A stretch of 64,000 bases of DNA from Whalleya microplaca (Eukaryota; Ascomycota; Sordariomycetes; Xylariales; Xylariaceae). The notes beneath the pieces were generated by a model that did not search any database, was not told where the DNA came from, and saw only the letters and a list, made by a program, of their open reading frames with translations. The number at the start of each line of letters is the position of its first letter. Position 1 is the first letter of the stretch. Of the stretch, positions 22,677 to 34,130 are shown piece by piece. Position numbers and translations under genes: made by a program. The stretch covers positions 1-64,000 of the forward strand of contig MU385744.1 of assembly GCA_022497155.1 (NCBI GenBank), written 5' to 3'.

Positions 22677-23972
22677 GTTGGACGGCTTTGCCGATATCTA
22701 GGGGTGAGAAGTGAGAGACTCGACCGATGCCTTTTGGTGAGGAAAAGCATAGTGCGATTGTCTGTCTGCTTTGTAGGTAAACTCGTGATGCCTGGCTTTG
22801 CTGACGCGTGCTTATGAGTCCCTTGGACTTTTCTACTGCGCGTGTTCTTTCAAAGAACCGCGCTGTCACGTGGTCGATTTCCCCTCATCTATTACATGTA
22901 TATATGTACTCAGGTACCTCCTTGCTGACATAGGGTGACATCATTATGTCCAATTCCGCGGTAGAAAGATACTATGTATGTATGACGGAAAAGGCCCGTT
23001 ACATGTACAAGGTAATATCTCGGTATTGGCAAGTCTATGTAATATCCACATCCTAGGTCTCCTAACACACGCATAAACTCACAACAAGAATGCCATTATT
23101 ACAAGGGATGACCTCTACATATCTTCAATGCATGCAGCCAGCCAGCATGGTATGGTGGCCCAAAATACATCTATACCTAAACCTTAGGTACCCACATCAC
23201 TTAATGCATATATGTACATTTGACATATGTCACATTTACAGACCTAATTCTATCTTATATATTTCATAAACTTTGACTATACTTTATAACAATAATAGCG
23301 TTGTCTATACTTGATTTTATCTCTCTGTGTGGTCTTCAATAGGCGGCGATGTAGTGCTCTGAAATATTGAGAGCATATGCCCTTCCATCATACATAATAA
23401 TAATAATAAACAGAGAGGGTAGATGAGCTGACCTCATGTACCTAGGAAGGTACCTAAGCTAGCTAATTGCCAAATCCGGGAGTGTACACATGTGCCAAGA
23501 CCTCTTAGGTACCTTGGGTATCCCAACCTAGTCACCCCGCTTTCGCACTACTAATGCAAGGAACCTACATGTATGTACCTTGGTAATCGAAACTCGAGCT
23601 CCAATGTTCCCGTCAGTGTTTATTGGCGGTCTGGCTGTCTACCTCTAGGTAGGTAGCTACGTAATCAAGTACCTAACAGATGTACCGTGAGTACACCAGT
23701 TTAAGTGGTTGCCGACCAACGCCCTCACCTACATATGTATGTATGTATGTATGTATGTATGCACTATTCAATGCCGAGCCGCTTTCAGTTACCTACATCC
23801 TTTGTTTACAACGAGTATCCTGCTCAACATATATCTTCCAGCTCCCAAAACATAGAGACAAACTAAACATTCAACTCAGTCATTGCTAAGAGCCTTCTCA
23901 ACTCGACTGAGTCTACGGAACATCGACAGCGGGGGTCCATTCACAACATACGATAGCCAATAATCAAACATC
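22677..23972. other. Divergent promoter region rich in TACCTA/TAGGTA words
   Basis: 1.3 kb between divergent Pol kappa (-) and the RPEL gene (+). It contains many copies of GGTACCT, CCTAGG and TAGGTA-type words (about 22912, 23190, 23445, 23505, 23645) and an (ATGT)n tract at 23735-23761. No gene is supported. Confidence 0.55.
23735..23761. repeat. (ATGT)n microsatellite
   Basis: About 6.5 perfect tetranucleotide units in the promoter region of the RPEL gene. Confidence 0.9.
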
Positions 23973-24464
23973 ATGGCCGACGAGAACCAGTCCCAGCCTA
24001 TCGTCGACGAGACTCCCATTTCTCCTATCCTTCCAAACCGCGAGCGCAAGAACTCGCTAGAGCAACACTTACGACAGCGCCCCGACCGTTCTGAGCTTGT
24101 TGAAAGTACTGTCGGCCTGTTTCTCGTGATATTCTTTCAAGTATAAGCGACTAACTAATGTCGTCATAGAGAACATCCTCCCTGCGTCCAATGCCGCCCC
24201 TAGTTTGCTAGAGAAACAGAAGGAGGTATGTATCATTTTCCGTGTCATTCCTCGTTTACCTGGCAGGCAGTTAGCTTACATCTTCCGATTCTATAGTTGG
24301 CGAAGCACATGCGTGCCGACTCGCTTAATGATAAGATCTCGCACCGCCCGCCCCCTGAGAAGCTGCTGAAGGAGGGTCTGCTACACGAGGATCCTCGATC
24401 GCCCGAGGAGAAGTATGCAGAAGCCATTGAGGATGAATATGCCAAGCGAGAGGGCGGCGCTTGA
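23973..24464 (+). CDS. RPEL-repeat protein
   Basis: Small protein with RPEL-like repeats. In animals, RPEL motifs bind G-actin; the role in fungi is not established. Exons 23973-24105, 24170-24225 and 24297-24464 give 118 residues. Repeat one reads NSLEQHLRQRPDRSELVEKN, with ILPASNAAPSLLEKQKE after it. A second, degenerate repeat is MRADSLNDKISHRPPPEKLL with KEGLLHEDPRSPEE after it. The acidic/basic end is AIEDEYAKREGGA. The introns (64 and 71 bp) are GT-AG and phase-consistent. The N-terminus is short and acidic with a good start context (ATCATGG). No signal peptide or membrane segment. Confidence 0.88.
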
Positions 24465-25999
24465 ATAATAACCATGACTACGCTTAGGCTACTGCAGAGT
24501 GATGTGTACGGATATAAGCAGAACCTGAATCTTTAAAAGTGGACTTATACAACAGTTGTTGTATTCGGAAAACGAATGGAGAAGCACAACTTGAATGTAG
24601 AGACTATTTGCAAGGCTGTAAATCTATGAGTATATCGGGAGTATTACTATCAGTTCTGATTACCGAGTGCTTTTCTCATTTCAACTCAACGCGACAAAGG
24701 TCAACCTTGTGAATTTTAAAGGCAAAGTGACGCCTGGTGTTAGTTCAATTGGCAGTTCCAGTAGCTACCTAGCTACATAAGCATGTATGATATGTGGCTT
24801 ATCCGGCGTTTTCCATATGGTCGGCTCAGATGTCAACTTTATATTTAAGCCACTTACATACTGCACATAATCTTACTTACACATTTTTTCAATCCTTTAT
24901 GGCATCTAGCTGTAGCTGTATGCGTCTCTATCGATGCAGATTATGCACATTGTCTTTTACCCACTCCAACCCCCAAGCAAGCCAATAAAGTTACGAGAGG
25001 AATAGTATGTATATACACTCGTGTCGGGGTTCTGACTTGCCGCATATCAATTCCCAATATACTCTTCTTCTATCTACCCTTCAGGTACGAGTTCACTTTA
25101 TAAGACACTCGGCTAACCTAGCTACTGCTATGTGTTATGATCAGATGGCACCATGCCGAGTGGACCGTCCCATCCTTTGCCCCCTCTATCGAATGTTTAG
25201 AACCTGTCGTCCCGTATTCCAACCTAAGCCAGGTAATAATACCTAGGTAGTTATGAAATTCTTGGAGAACGAGGACAAGTACCAATGATCGCTTTATGAA
25301 TTTTTGTATTTCAAGCTATATCTAACGATTCAATGATTAGATTTCTTGAGCTCAAGGTCAGATCAGAACTTCGATGAACTGCGCGGGCCAAAATGAGGTC
25401 TTGCCGATTACCGCCTCGTGTTGCGCTCTGGAGCGAGTTCCACCTCATTGGAGGTCCACGTGAAGGTTTTTCTATTCCTTTGGCCGTCATCGTAGAGGAA
25501 ACTGCCGATGAAGTGGATATACCCCAAATCCCCACCATCCCGACATTTCTAGGTACCGCCAATGACCCGTCATTCCACCAGTGAGAGGAATTGTCACTCG
25601 CAATCCATGGTAGTCGATGCTAGGCCTTGTACTCGGTGCGAAAGCAGCCGAAAAATAGTTTCATTGTTGGAGCAGGTACCCCGCGTTATAGCAAGGCTCA
25701 AAATCTCTTGATAGCTCGTGTCCAAGTTCTGGGGATAAGGCATGCAATGCGATAGGGCCGCATAATAGCATGCCTCAGTCAACGGCCCGGTAGGCGGGAA
25801 GCTATTATCCAACCACATACTAAAGATGCAGGCCAAGGATCCTGTTTTGGGGTTTCTCCAACTACTACCTCCGAGGTTGTATGGATGCTCTTATAAGACG
25901 CGGAGCCATGTCTTCAATATCATGGCCACCTGGTACTTTCGGCCCAGCAGTGACCTGCTACTTCTGTATTTACACAAGTAGATACGGTTCATATTCAAG
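24465..25999. other. Gene-poor stretch upstream of GH51
   Basis: 1.5 kb with only short frames. A 63-codon frame at about 25393-25584 lacks a recognisable domain and I leave it uncalled. A TACCTAGGTAG word lies at about 25240. Confidence 0.45.
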
Positions 26000-28600
26000 A
26001 TGGTGTCTATGAAATTGGCGCTGTTGACTGTGCCATTGGTCATCTCCTCGGCTGCAGCTGTTGATATTACTGTGAGCTCGGATGGTGGTAATGCTACCAA
26101 TGGGCATCAGTACGGTTTTCTTCACGAGGTGAGTGAGCGGTATCTTAGTCTCCATATGCTACAAACTGACACATCCGATGAGGATATCAACAACTCAGGA
26201 GATGGCGGCCTCTACGCCGAGCTGATTCGCAACCGAGCCTTTCAAAGCAGCGAGAAGTTTCCTGCCACCCTAGATGCCTGGTATCCAGTCAACGGTGCTC
26301 AGTTGTCGCTGAAAAATCTCAGCGTCCCACTATCTAAAGCACTCATCACCTCAGTGAATGTTGCTGTCGACAGTTCCGAAGGCGAGGTCGGGATCTTCAA
26401 TGACGGTTATTGGGGTATGGATGTGAAGGCCCAAAATACTTACAAGGGATCTTTCTGGGTAAAAGGCGCATATAACGGCAATTTCACTGCTTCTCTGCAG
26501 TCAAATATCACAAACGAGACATATGGCCTCGTAACAATCGAGTCGAAGTCTAGCCCTGATCAGTGGATCGAACATGACTTTGAATTAACTCCAGCTGAGG
26601 ATGCACCAAATTCTAACAACACATTCTCAATCACGTTTGACGCGGCAGTAAGTGATATCTACGTATATACAGCACTCATTCAACATACCGCTAACGGAGC
26701 ATAGGGTGCAGAGGATGGTTCACTTGACTTTAACCTGATTAGCTTGTTTCCTCCGACCTATAAGGGTCGTGAGAACGGAATGCGCATTGACATTGCAGAA
26801 GCACTGGAGCAATTACACCCTGTAGGCATTCCATGTTATGTGAATATACGGATTTGGAAGCTAACATTGGCAACTTAGACTCTTTTCCGTATTCCTGGAG
26901 GTAATAGTGAGTGCACCGCGTAGTCTTATCCTGGCCTTAGCTTCCTTGTTTCCTCGCTCGCAGAGTTTTTTATCCGATGGTCTTGATGATATAAACCATA
27001 TTGACCTATCGACTCTGTGATTTCATATATTGGTAGCTAATTACTGATCCAAATAGTGTTGGAGGGTCTGACAAATTCTTCGTGGTGGGATTGGAAGAAT
27101 TCCATCGGTCCTCTGAAGGATCGACCTGGATTCTCGGGAGTCTGGAATTATCAACAAACCAATGGCCTCGGGTTGCTGGAATACCTCCAGTTTGCTGAAG
27201 ATCTCGGAATGGAGCTTGGTAAGTCGAATGAGATCCAATCTAACGTCTGACTGCGTGAGTCTCACATTTCGTTATAGTTGTGGGTGTTTATGATGGCCTA
27301 TCTCTTAATGGAGACATTACGCCCGAAGATCAGCTACAGCAGTTCGTCGACGATGCCCTAGACGAGATCGAGTTTATTCGCGGACCATCTAGCTCGGAAT
27401 GGGGCTCTCGTCGTGCTGAGCTTGGTCACCCGGAACCGTTCAAATTGCAATATGTTGAGATTGGCAACGAAGACTGGCTTCAGGGTGGTACTGAAGGTTG
27501 GAATACCTTCAAAGACTATCGTTTCCCAATGTTCCTCGATGCCATTAACAAGGCATATCCGGACATTCAAGTTATTTCATCGGGATCATACTATGACGGC
27601 TATGATATACCGTCACCTGGTGCGGGCGATTATCATGTCTATGCCGAACCTAATACCCTCGTGGCGGAATTTAATAAATTTGACAACATAACAACACCAC
27701 ATATCATTGGCGAGATGGCCGCAACCCACCCGAATGGAGGAATAGGCTTTAAGGGCTCGATGATGCCATTCCCTTGGTAAGTGTCACTTTGAAAGCACCT
27801 AGGCAAGCTTTGGGTCCTATTGTCACAGGAAAAGCCTCGCATTATTTCGAGTGCTGCATTCGCTAACTCGAAGTTTTACGCAGGTGGGGAGGCGCCGTTG
27901 CCGAAGCTGTCGGGCTCATAAGTTACGAGCGCAATCAGGACAGGATCATCGGAGCAGCTTACGTAAGTTCTTAGTTTGAAGGGGACAGCCATCCCATAAG
28001 CAAGGCTAATGAACATGACTGTTTCTCTCTAGGCGCCAATCATTCGGAACATGAATCGCTGGCAATGGGCAATAACTATGCTACAGTTTGCTGCTGACCC
28101 TACACTCACTACACGGTCTACTAGTTTCTATATCTGGGAGGTGAGCTTGTTGTTTTCATACCTAGTAGCGAACGTTGATCTTCGGGTTCTGATTATTGCG
28201 ACAGCTCATGGCAGGACATATCATGACTGAGACACTGCCATCAACCTCTGCATTCAATCCGCTTTTCTATGTGGCTGGAAGGAACAATAACACAGGCGGC
28301 AACATATTCAAAGCAGCTGTCTATAACTCGACAGATGGTGCTGATGTACCCGTGAGGCTAACTTTCGATGGTGTTGTTCCGGGCACAACAGGCGAGTTGA
28401 CTGTTTTGACGGGACCCGAAGACCCGTACGGATTCAACGACCCTTACACTGGCACCAACGTTGTGGAGAGCACCAAGTCAACGATTACGTCGGACGATAA
28501 TGGAGTTTTCGATTTCAAACTACCAAACTTGAGTGTTGCGATATTAGACACAAGCCCGCATAGTAACCGCCGTCGGAAGAGGACCATGAAGCGGGAGTGA
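26000..28600 (+). CDS. abfA: Alpha-L-arabinofuranosidase, GH51, secreted
   Basis: Extracellular glycosidase that removes arabinofuranosyl side chains from arabinan, arabinoxylan and pectin. The signal peptide is [17 protein letters not shown]; the ATG at 26009 is as likely as that at 26000. The N-terminal beta-sandwich/CBM-like part ([18 protein letters not shown]) is followed by the GH51 barrel: [22 protein letters not shown]. The acid/base Glu is in YVEIGNEDW (near 27467) and the nucleophile Glu in [14 protein letters not shown] (near 27711). The C-terminal beta domain contains [11 protein letters not shown]. About nine exons. Clear introns include those ending at 26704, about 26878, 27055, about 27277 and about 27882. 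The C-terminus carries an unusual Arg/Lys-rich tail after AILDTSPHS ([11 protein letters not shown]). Many NxS/T sites fit secretion. Full length, apparently intact. Confidence 0.93.
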
Positions 28601-30299
28601 TGGCATGTGACTAGAAATGGAAGCCCAGTTCCCATACATGTATGATCAACAATATACAACGGCTCTCCCGTCTCTAAATAATCAGTGCTGGGGTTACATC
28701 CTTAGCCTTGCTTATGCTCGACTCTCTGCCGCTAAAATAATCCTGATTGTTCTTCGTCTAATAGATATTTGGCTCTTGAAATATAGGTGGTCGATTAATG
28801 GAGGGCTTTCGTTGGTATAGATATTCTACACCGCCAGTAGGCACGAGTATGAAGTGATGTTATTAGTTGACGACAACTCGACCATTGCTATACTCGCTAA
28901 ATGTGTATCCAAACTGAATAGGTCCCAAAATTGCAGTACGGGGTATTCAGCATCCGCCTAAATTCAAAGTGACAACTTTTGTGTTACAATATGTTCAGAC
29001 CCTGGAAATTGATTACATAGACATGCCATGGCATATTCACACATTTCACTTCTCTATGTTTTCCCTCATAATGCGTGATGATCAATGTTCTAAAGGAAAT
29101 TTTGTTCATTAAGACAATTCCCAGGATGAGACACCAGTATGACTTGTGTCTTCAATTGTAAAAGGGACTCTTTCTCCCCGTTATATATTAACAAGTAAGT
29201 CAATACAATTTCAACCATGGCGCATGTGATTATCGTTACTTATTACAGCAGTGAAGGTAAGGATATCGATTTTGGATAGATCCTACTTCGAAGAGAAGGG
29301 TACAAAAACGACGACGTGTAAGTAGTGATCCATACCTTGTCCTTCGCCCCGGTTATTGTATTGATGTTCTAAACTATAATGCCTGTGCTTCCTAATGATT
29401 TCACTTGACATCACAGTATTTGGTTTCTCCAATAATAGGTATTGTTTGCAATCACCTTCGGTTGACAAGAATAGCTCCAAGGGTGTACAGCTACTGACTA
29501 CCTTCACGTCGTGACCACCAGAATGCTTTACTACGTAAAACGCATGTAGTGCTGCAGGCCCTATCCATACGAAATGAATATATTGGTCCAGTCATAGATG
29601 ATTTGAGTCTAGGAAACTCTCCAAACGTACTCGGACTAGACCTTTCAAACTTGTGAAGATGCTAGGAGGATTGAGCTCGTGAGGGGAGGCGTATCCACCC
29701 CACATGTGATTTTGCTACTTGACCCCCTTTAGGACCCTGAGTTTGTTGGATCCCGTGTGTACGGTTTAACTAATCGGCATACGTCCGGAATATGCAGAAG
29801 CGAGGGACTTACCCGTTGCATATGATGTCAGTCTAGGTAGGTCAAGCATAAATGCAACGTCGACCTTAAATCTATTGGGGATGACCCCCAACGCCCAAAG
29901 TCGCTAATGTTACGGTGCTAGATGAAAATAGGGTCACGAATCGAAATCGACGACGATTATTGTGTAGCGTCTTGCGTTTTTTGGCGATATCGGCCTCTCC
30001 CACGTTACCCTAAAGGTGGGCCAGAATGGAACTGGCACCTGGGGATAGATCGAGTTGCAGAATGATCAGACGATCCTCCGTTGGGCATGGCTTCCAATGA
30101 TAAGGTTTACTTTATGTCAAGGCCTATTAGAGTGGACTATAAAGTGGGTGTTTGTCGCTGGTTATTTCTCCTGTTAAATACCATATTCATCGACATCATT
30201 AGCTGTTGGAGTTGTCTCAGTCTTGGTCCAATACTCAACAACTGGTTTATATCACCTTGCTTACCTCTTTCATTCTCTTTATCTATATCCACACGAATC
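28601..30299. other. Gene-free stretch between GH51 and esterase
   Basis: 1.7 kb, moderately A/T rich, with no recognisable gene. The right end is the leader of the esterase gene: pyrimidine-rich, with an in-frame upstream ATG at 30081 that I do not use. Confidence 0.5.
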
Positions 30300-31552
30300 A
30301 TGAGTGTCGAACAGGAACGAACCACTAGGGACCATCCTAAGCCTCCCTATCCTCTCCACGATTCTGTGGTGAATCGCATCAACCCGGAATACGCAGCTTT
30401 CTATAACACGCACATATTCAAACAACAGCAAGTCCACCTACAACCCGTGGAAGCTTCGCGAACAAGCGGCACTTTAATCCCCGGGGGTGGGCCTTTAGCT
30501 CCCGTTGCTAAGACGGTCGACTACTCCATCCCAAGACAGGAGACAATTGGCCCGGACATAAAAATCAGGGCATTTACACCCAACGGCGTTATACCCGATG
30601 ATGGATGGCCTGTCTGTATTTATTTCCACGGCGGAGGCTGGGTCTTAGGTACTATAGACACCGAGAACGTGATTGCCACCAACCTTTGCGACCGTGGAAG
30701 AAGTGTCGTGGTCGCTGTAGATTACAGGTTAGTTACTGGCTGTTACCCACGGATATGGTTGTGAGTTGGTACTGATATCGAACCTCAAGGCTCGCCCCTG
30801 AACACCCGTATCCTGCGGCGGTTGAGTACGTACCTAAAAGTTCTTTCTTCCTTCCTGTCATCTACCTGAGGCTGTCTCCTCACGCCTAGAATAATTTCAC
30901 GGATACGAAATTTTAATTCCCTTCGATTTATCTCGAATGAGGTGGTTGCTGACTATTGTTTGCATATAGCGATTGTTGGGAAAGCCTCCTCTGGGTGTTG
31001 GGTCAGGGGAAGGAGATTCTGCAGCTAGACACGACAAAACTTGCTACCGGTGGCTCTTCAGCAGGTGCAAACATTGCTGCAATAATGTGCCAGCGCGCAG
31101 CGGTTCGTGGTGGGCCAAAATTCCTATTGCAATTGCTCTCGGTACCAGTAACAGACAACACCGCTGATACTAGTAACAACGGCTCGTGGAGGGAGAATGA
31201 GCATGTCCCGGCGCTTCCTGCGTCAAAAATGATGTGGTACCGAAAACATTACCTCCCAAACATATCAGATTGGTCTCACCCCGAGGCCAGTCCTCTCCTG
31301 TGGAAAGGAGACTGGTCCAAACTACCGTATGCAGTCATTGTTGTTGGTGAATTGGACGTGCTTAGAGACGAAGGCCTACAGTTTGGAAACCAACTACATC
31401 AAGCGGGTGTTAAAGCAAATGTACATGTGATGAAGGGTCAGCCACATCCATTTATTGCCATGGATGGAGTCCTTGAGGCTGGAAAGCAAGCAATCACCTA
31501 TTTCTGTGATGCTCTCGTGAGAACAATGTATCCTGAAGCGTGCCTGGAGTAG
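30300..31552 (+). CDS. Alpha/beta-hydrolase, HSL (lipase/esterase) family
   Basis: Serine esterase/lipase of the hormone-sensitive-lipase-like family; natural substrate unknown. Exons 30300-30727, 30790-30825 (36 nt) and 30970-31552 give 348 residues. The oxyanion motif is YFHGGGWVLG and the nucleophile elbow GGSSAGAN (Ser of G-S-S-A-G). The acid Asp is likely in VVGELDVLRDEG, and the catalytic His in GQPHPFIAM. DYRLAPEHPYPAAVD, assembled across both introns, is the signature HSL stretch. No signal peptide when starting at MSVEQERTT, so probably intracellular. An upstream in-frame start at 30081 would add a hydrophobic 73-residue segment; its composition looks like leader rather than protein. 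Intact. Confidence 0.9.
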
Positions 31553-32783
31553 ATTTGGCTAGTATTAAATCGGCTGATACAATGGACGAGGTATTCAATT
31601 GGAAGCTAGAAAGGTAGTAGATGGCAAATTGCTGGCGCGCCTTTTCTCTAGTGTGCGGTTGTTCTCCCCATTCCTTCTATTTGACTTGGCTACTGTTAAG
31701 ATATGCCCTATGGGGCTGGTAGGGGTACGGGTCTACGTATGGCTACCACCTGTATATGTATATATAAAGGGGGTTTCCCCCATAGCTTCACCTTGCACTG
31801 ATCAAGCTACATACTATGCTCTCCATTGTTTTGTTCCATATTGACAACTGCCCTGCCATCGGCTCATCATACAGTCCATCATAATATGAAGTTCGACCAA
31901 ATCAGAGATACTATTATTGATATAAGACATTTAGTCCTATGGGTATCCTTGACCTAGGGTTAAATATGGATTATAATTCGAAGCAATCTCTATGGTCACA
32001 TAGTATATAGTAATTGCGTATATGAACTAACGACAGCAACGGGCCCAGGTTCGAGCTGGTGTGTCTCATGGAAGTGATATTGTTTGTTAATAAGACACAT
32101 TGACTTACATTTTGGAGATCATATTAATAAAAGAAAGACGGATTCTTCCCGAAAGGCCAAGGCATGTATGATGCATCATTGTAAAGTTCAATACACCGCG
32201 TGTGAAAGTATACAAAATGAATTTAGGCTATATGTTTATTATTATTAAAACTTTCAAATTTTAAGTTTATGAGTACAGATAAGTTGTTACTTAGCTGTGA
32301 ACGTTCTTGGCATATGTCCTTTCTCCTATCTAATCGATTATCGTGCCAATTTACATTATTCATACCTATTATGTCTACCAAGTACTTGTAGTTAGGTTAC
32401 GAGCACCTAAAGACGAAATACGAATTTTTTTGTCCACTTGGAGAGATCTGAAAAGTGAGAGGAAGCGAAGGCGAACAATGCATTGATAGTACTAACGACG
32501 TTTTCGAGAAAAATTATATAATGTGTCCAAGACTTACACCTACGGTTTATATGATGAATGAAGACTTGTCAATATTTTAAAACGGAAGCATACACCACAA
32601 ATACTCACGTTAGACACAAATGATAGCGTAATTAAGAGCACTTATCTTCGCATTGCAACCTTGCGCGAGACTTGGGTTGGAATGTTGCTACGTTGTTTGT
32701 ATAGTAGTATCTAATGTGCATCATAGCTGACTGCCAGAGAGAGATCAGTGAGTGTTATCGAAGAGCGTGCCTTGTTTTTTCGT
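31553..32783. other. Gene-free stretch
   Basis: 1.2 kb A/T-leaning region between the ends of the convergent esterase (+) and RidA (-) genes. No frame with a recognisable domain, no tRNA. Confidence 0.5.
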
Positions 32784-33300
32784 TCAATAAGTAGCAGTGC
32801 ATTCAATCTCAACATCGACGTTCAATGGCAAGGTCTTTACAGCAACGCACCTGCAAAGTGTCAGTGATTGAAGTGGATTGTATTAAGAATGGACGTGACA
32901 TTGGCTTACGTTCTGCATGGCTTGACTTCACCCCAATACTGGCTATACACCTCATTCATGGCTGCGAAGTCATCCATGTTGGAGATGAACACGTTCACTT
33001 TCACAACTTTGTTGAGGTCAGAACCCGAAGCTTCAAGAATAGCAGCGAGATTCTTGATGCATTGATGCTGCACATAAAAAGGACAAGTTAGCATGCTTGG
33101 ATGAATAGGCAACACTCTGACATGGCCCCTTCACTAACAGTGTGTGCCTGTATGTCCCCATCGACTATCTTCATGGTTTCGCTGTCCATCGGAACAGCAC
33201 CTGAGACGAACACGAATCCATTGGCTTTGATGGCCTGGCTGTAGATTCCGGCCAAGGGCTTTGGTGCTTTATCGGTCAAGACGGCGGTCTTCTCAGCCAT
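32784..33300 (-). CDS. RidA/YjgF/UK114-family protein
   Basis: Small trimeric deaminase that hydrolyses reactive enamine/imine intermediates made by PLP enzymes such as threonine deaminase. That enzyme (ILV1) is also in this window. Minus-strand exons 33300-33139, 33067-32910 and 32850-32784 give 128 residues, normal for the family. Conserved pieces are PLAGIYSQAIKANGFVFVSG near the N-terminus, HQCIKNLAAILEASGS, the KVNVFISNMDDFAAMNEVY helix, GEVKPCRTCVAV (the Arg of the K-P-x-R-T motif is the active-site arginine) and the ending VDVEIECTA. The family usually has Ala before the Arg; here it is Cys. No evident mitochondrial targeting extension, so likely cytosolic. Intact. Confidence 0.93.
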
Positions 33301-34130
33301 CGTGTCGATCTAGTGAAGGTGTTCGGAGTATGATTGTAATAAGCTAGGTCAATGGAGTCTTCCCTGCTACGTGAAACAAGAAACAGACGGTCCTAGGCTG
33401 CTAGGGTTAGGGCCACGGACTAGACACCAAGAAGGCAGAGGCAAACCGACAGGAACTGGCTAGAACAATGTCTTGATTGCTTAAGTAGGTTTACTACCTT
33501 TATTGCTGTGGGGGCGAAGAGGAAGTCGAGATCGGCTGAGGGGAGTCTGCCCAGGTGCGGGTGCGTTTGCGGGTGCTACATAGTACATGTACATACTCGC
33601 AGTACCTGCTGGTCGCTGACTCCAGTTTGACCCCAGGTCCCCTATCGAAGTTCCGCTGACCCCCACTCATTTAACTGCCAATGGGCTGTTCAACATCGAG
33701 ATAAAGTTGAGCAATTCTGATTTGTACAAGGTATGCGCAGCTAGCACTGACATGGTAGGAGGAGCCTTATCAGGGGCTCGGCCCTATCTACTTTAGTCTG
33801 ACGTACTAGTACTACCTATCAACGTGTCTGTACGTGTCTGTATCGGTAAAATCAACAGATAACAATGACCAATGCGACTAGATATGAGACTAACAACATG
33901 TCAACGAGTCAGATGGATTGCTGGTTAAAGTAATAATAAGTTACATATGAACGAGATGGTAACCTCACCTCCTTCCCCAGATCGGTGGTCGCCGTTGAAT
34001 GCAAATTCTACTTATCTTGGCCTCTGATACTTCTGTTACGCAAGCCATTCGTGATTTATTGGGCTTATATTTCTATCGGCCGTAGCGGTTGACACGCAAT
34101 TGTCCTTAAGATATATCATTCTGGACAGTC
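33301..34130. other. Divergent promoter, RidA and MFS transporter
   Basis: 830 bp between divergent genes. A short direct repeat ACGTGTCTGT occurs twice near 33822-33842. No gene seen. Confidence 0.5.

Noticed and set aside
25393..25584. 63-codon frame upstream of GH51
   Set aside because: No domain, no convincing start or splice context.
30081..30299. Longer start for the esterase, adding 73 residues
   Set aside because: The added part looks like a pyrimidine-rich leader; the ATG at 30300 gives the family's normal N-terminus.
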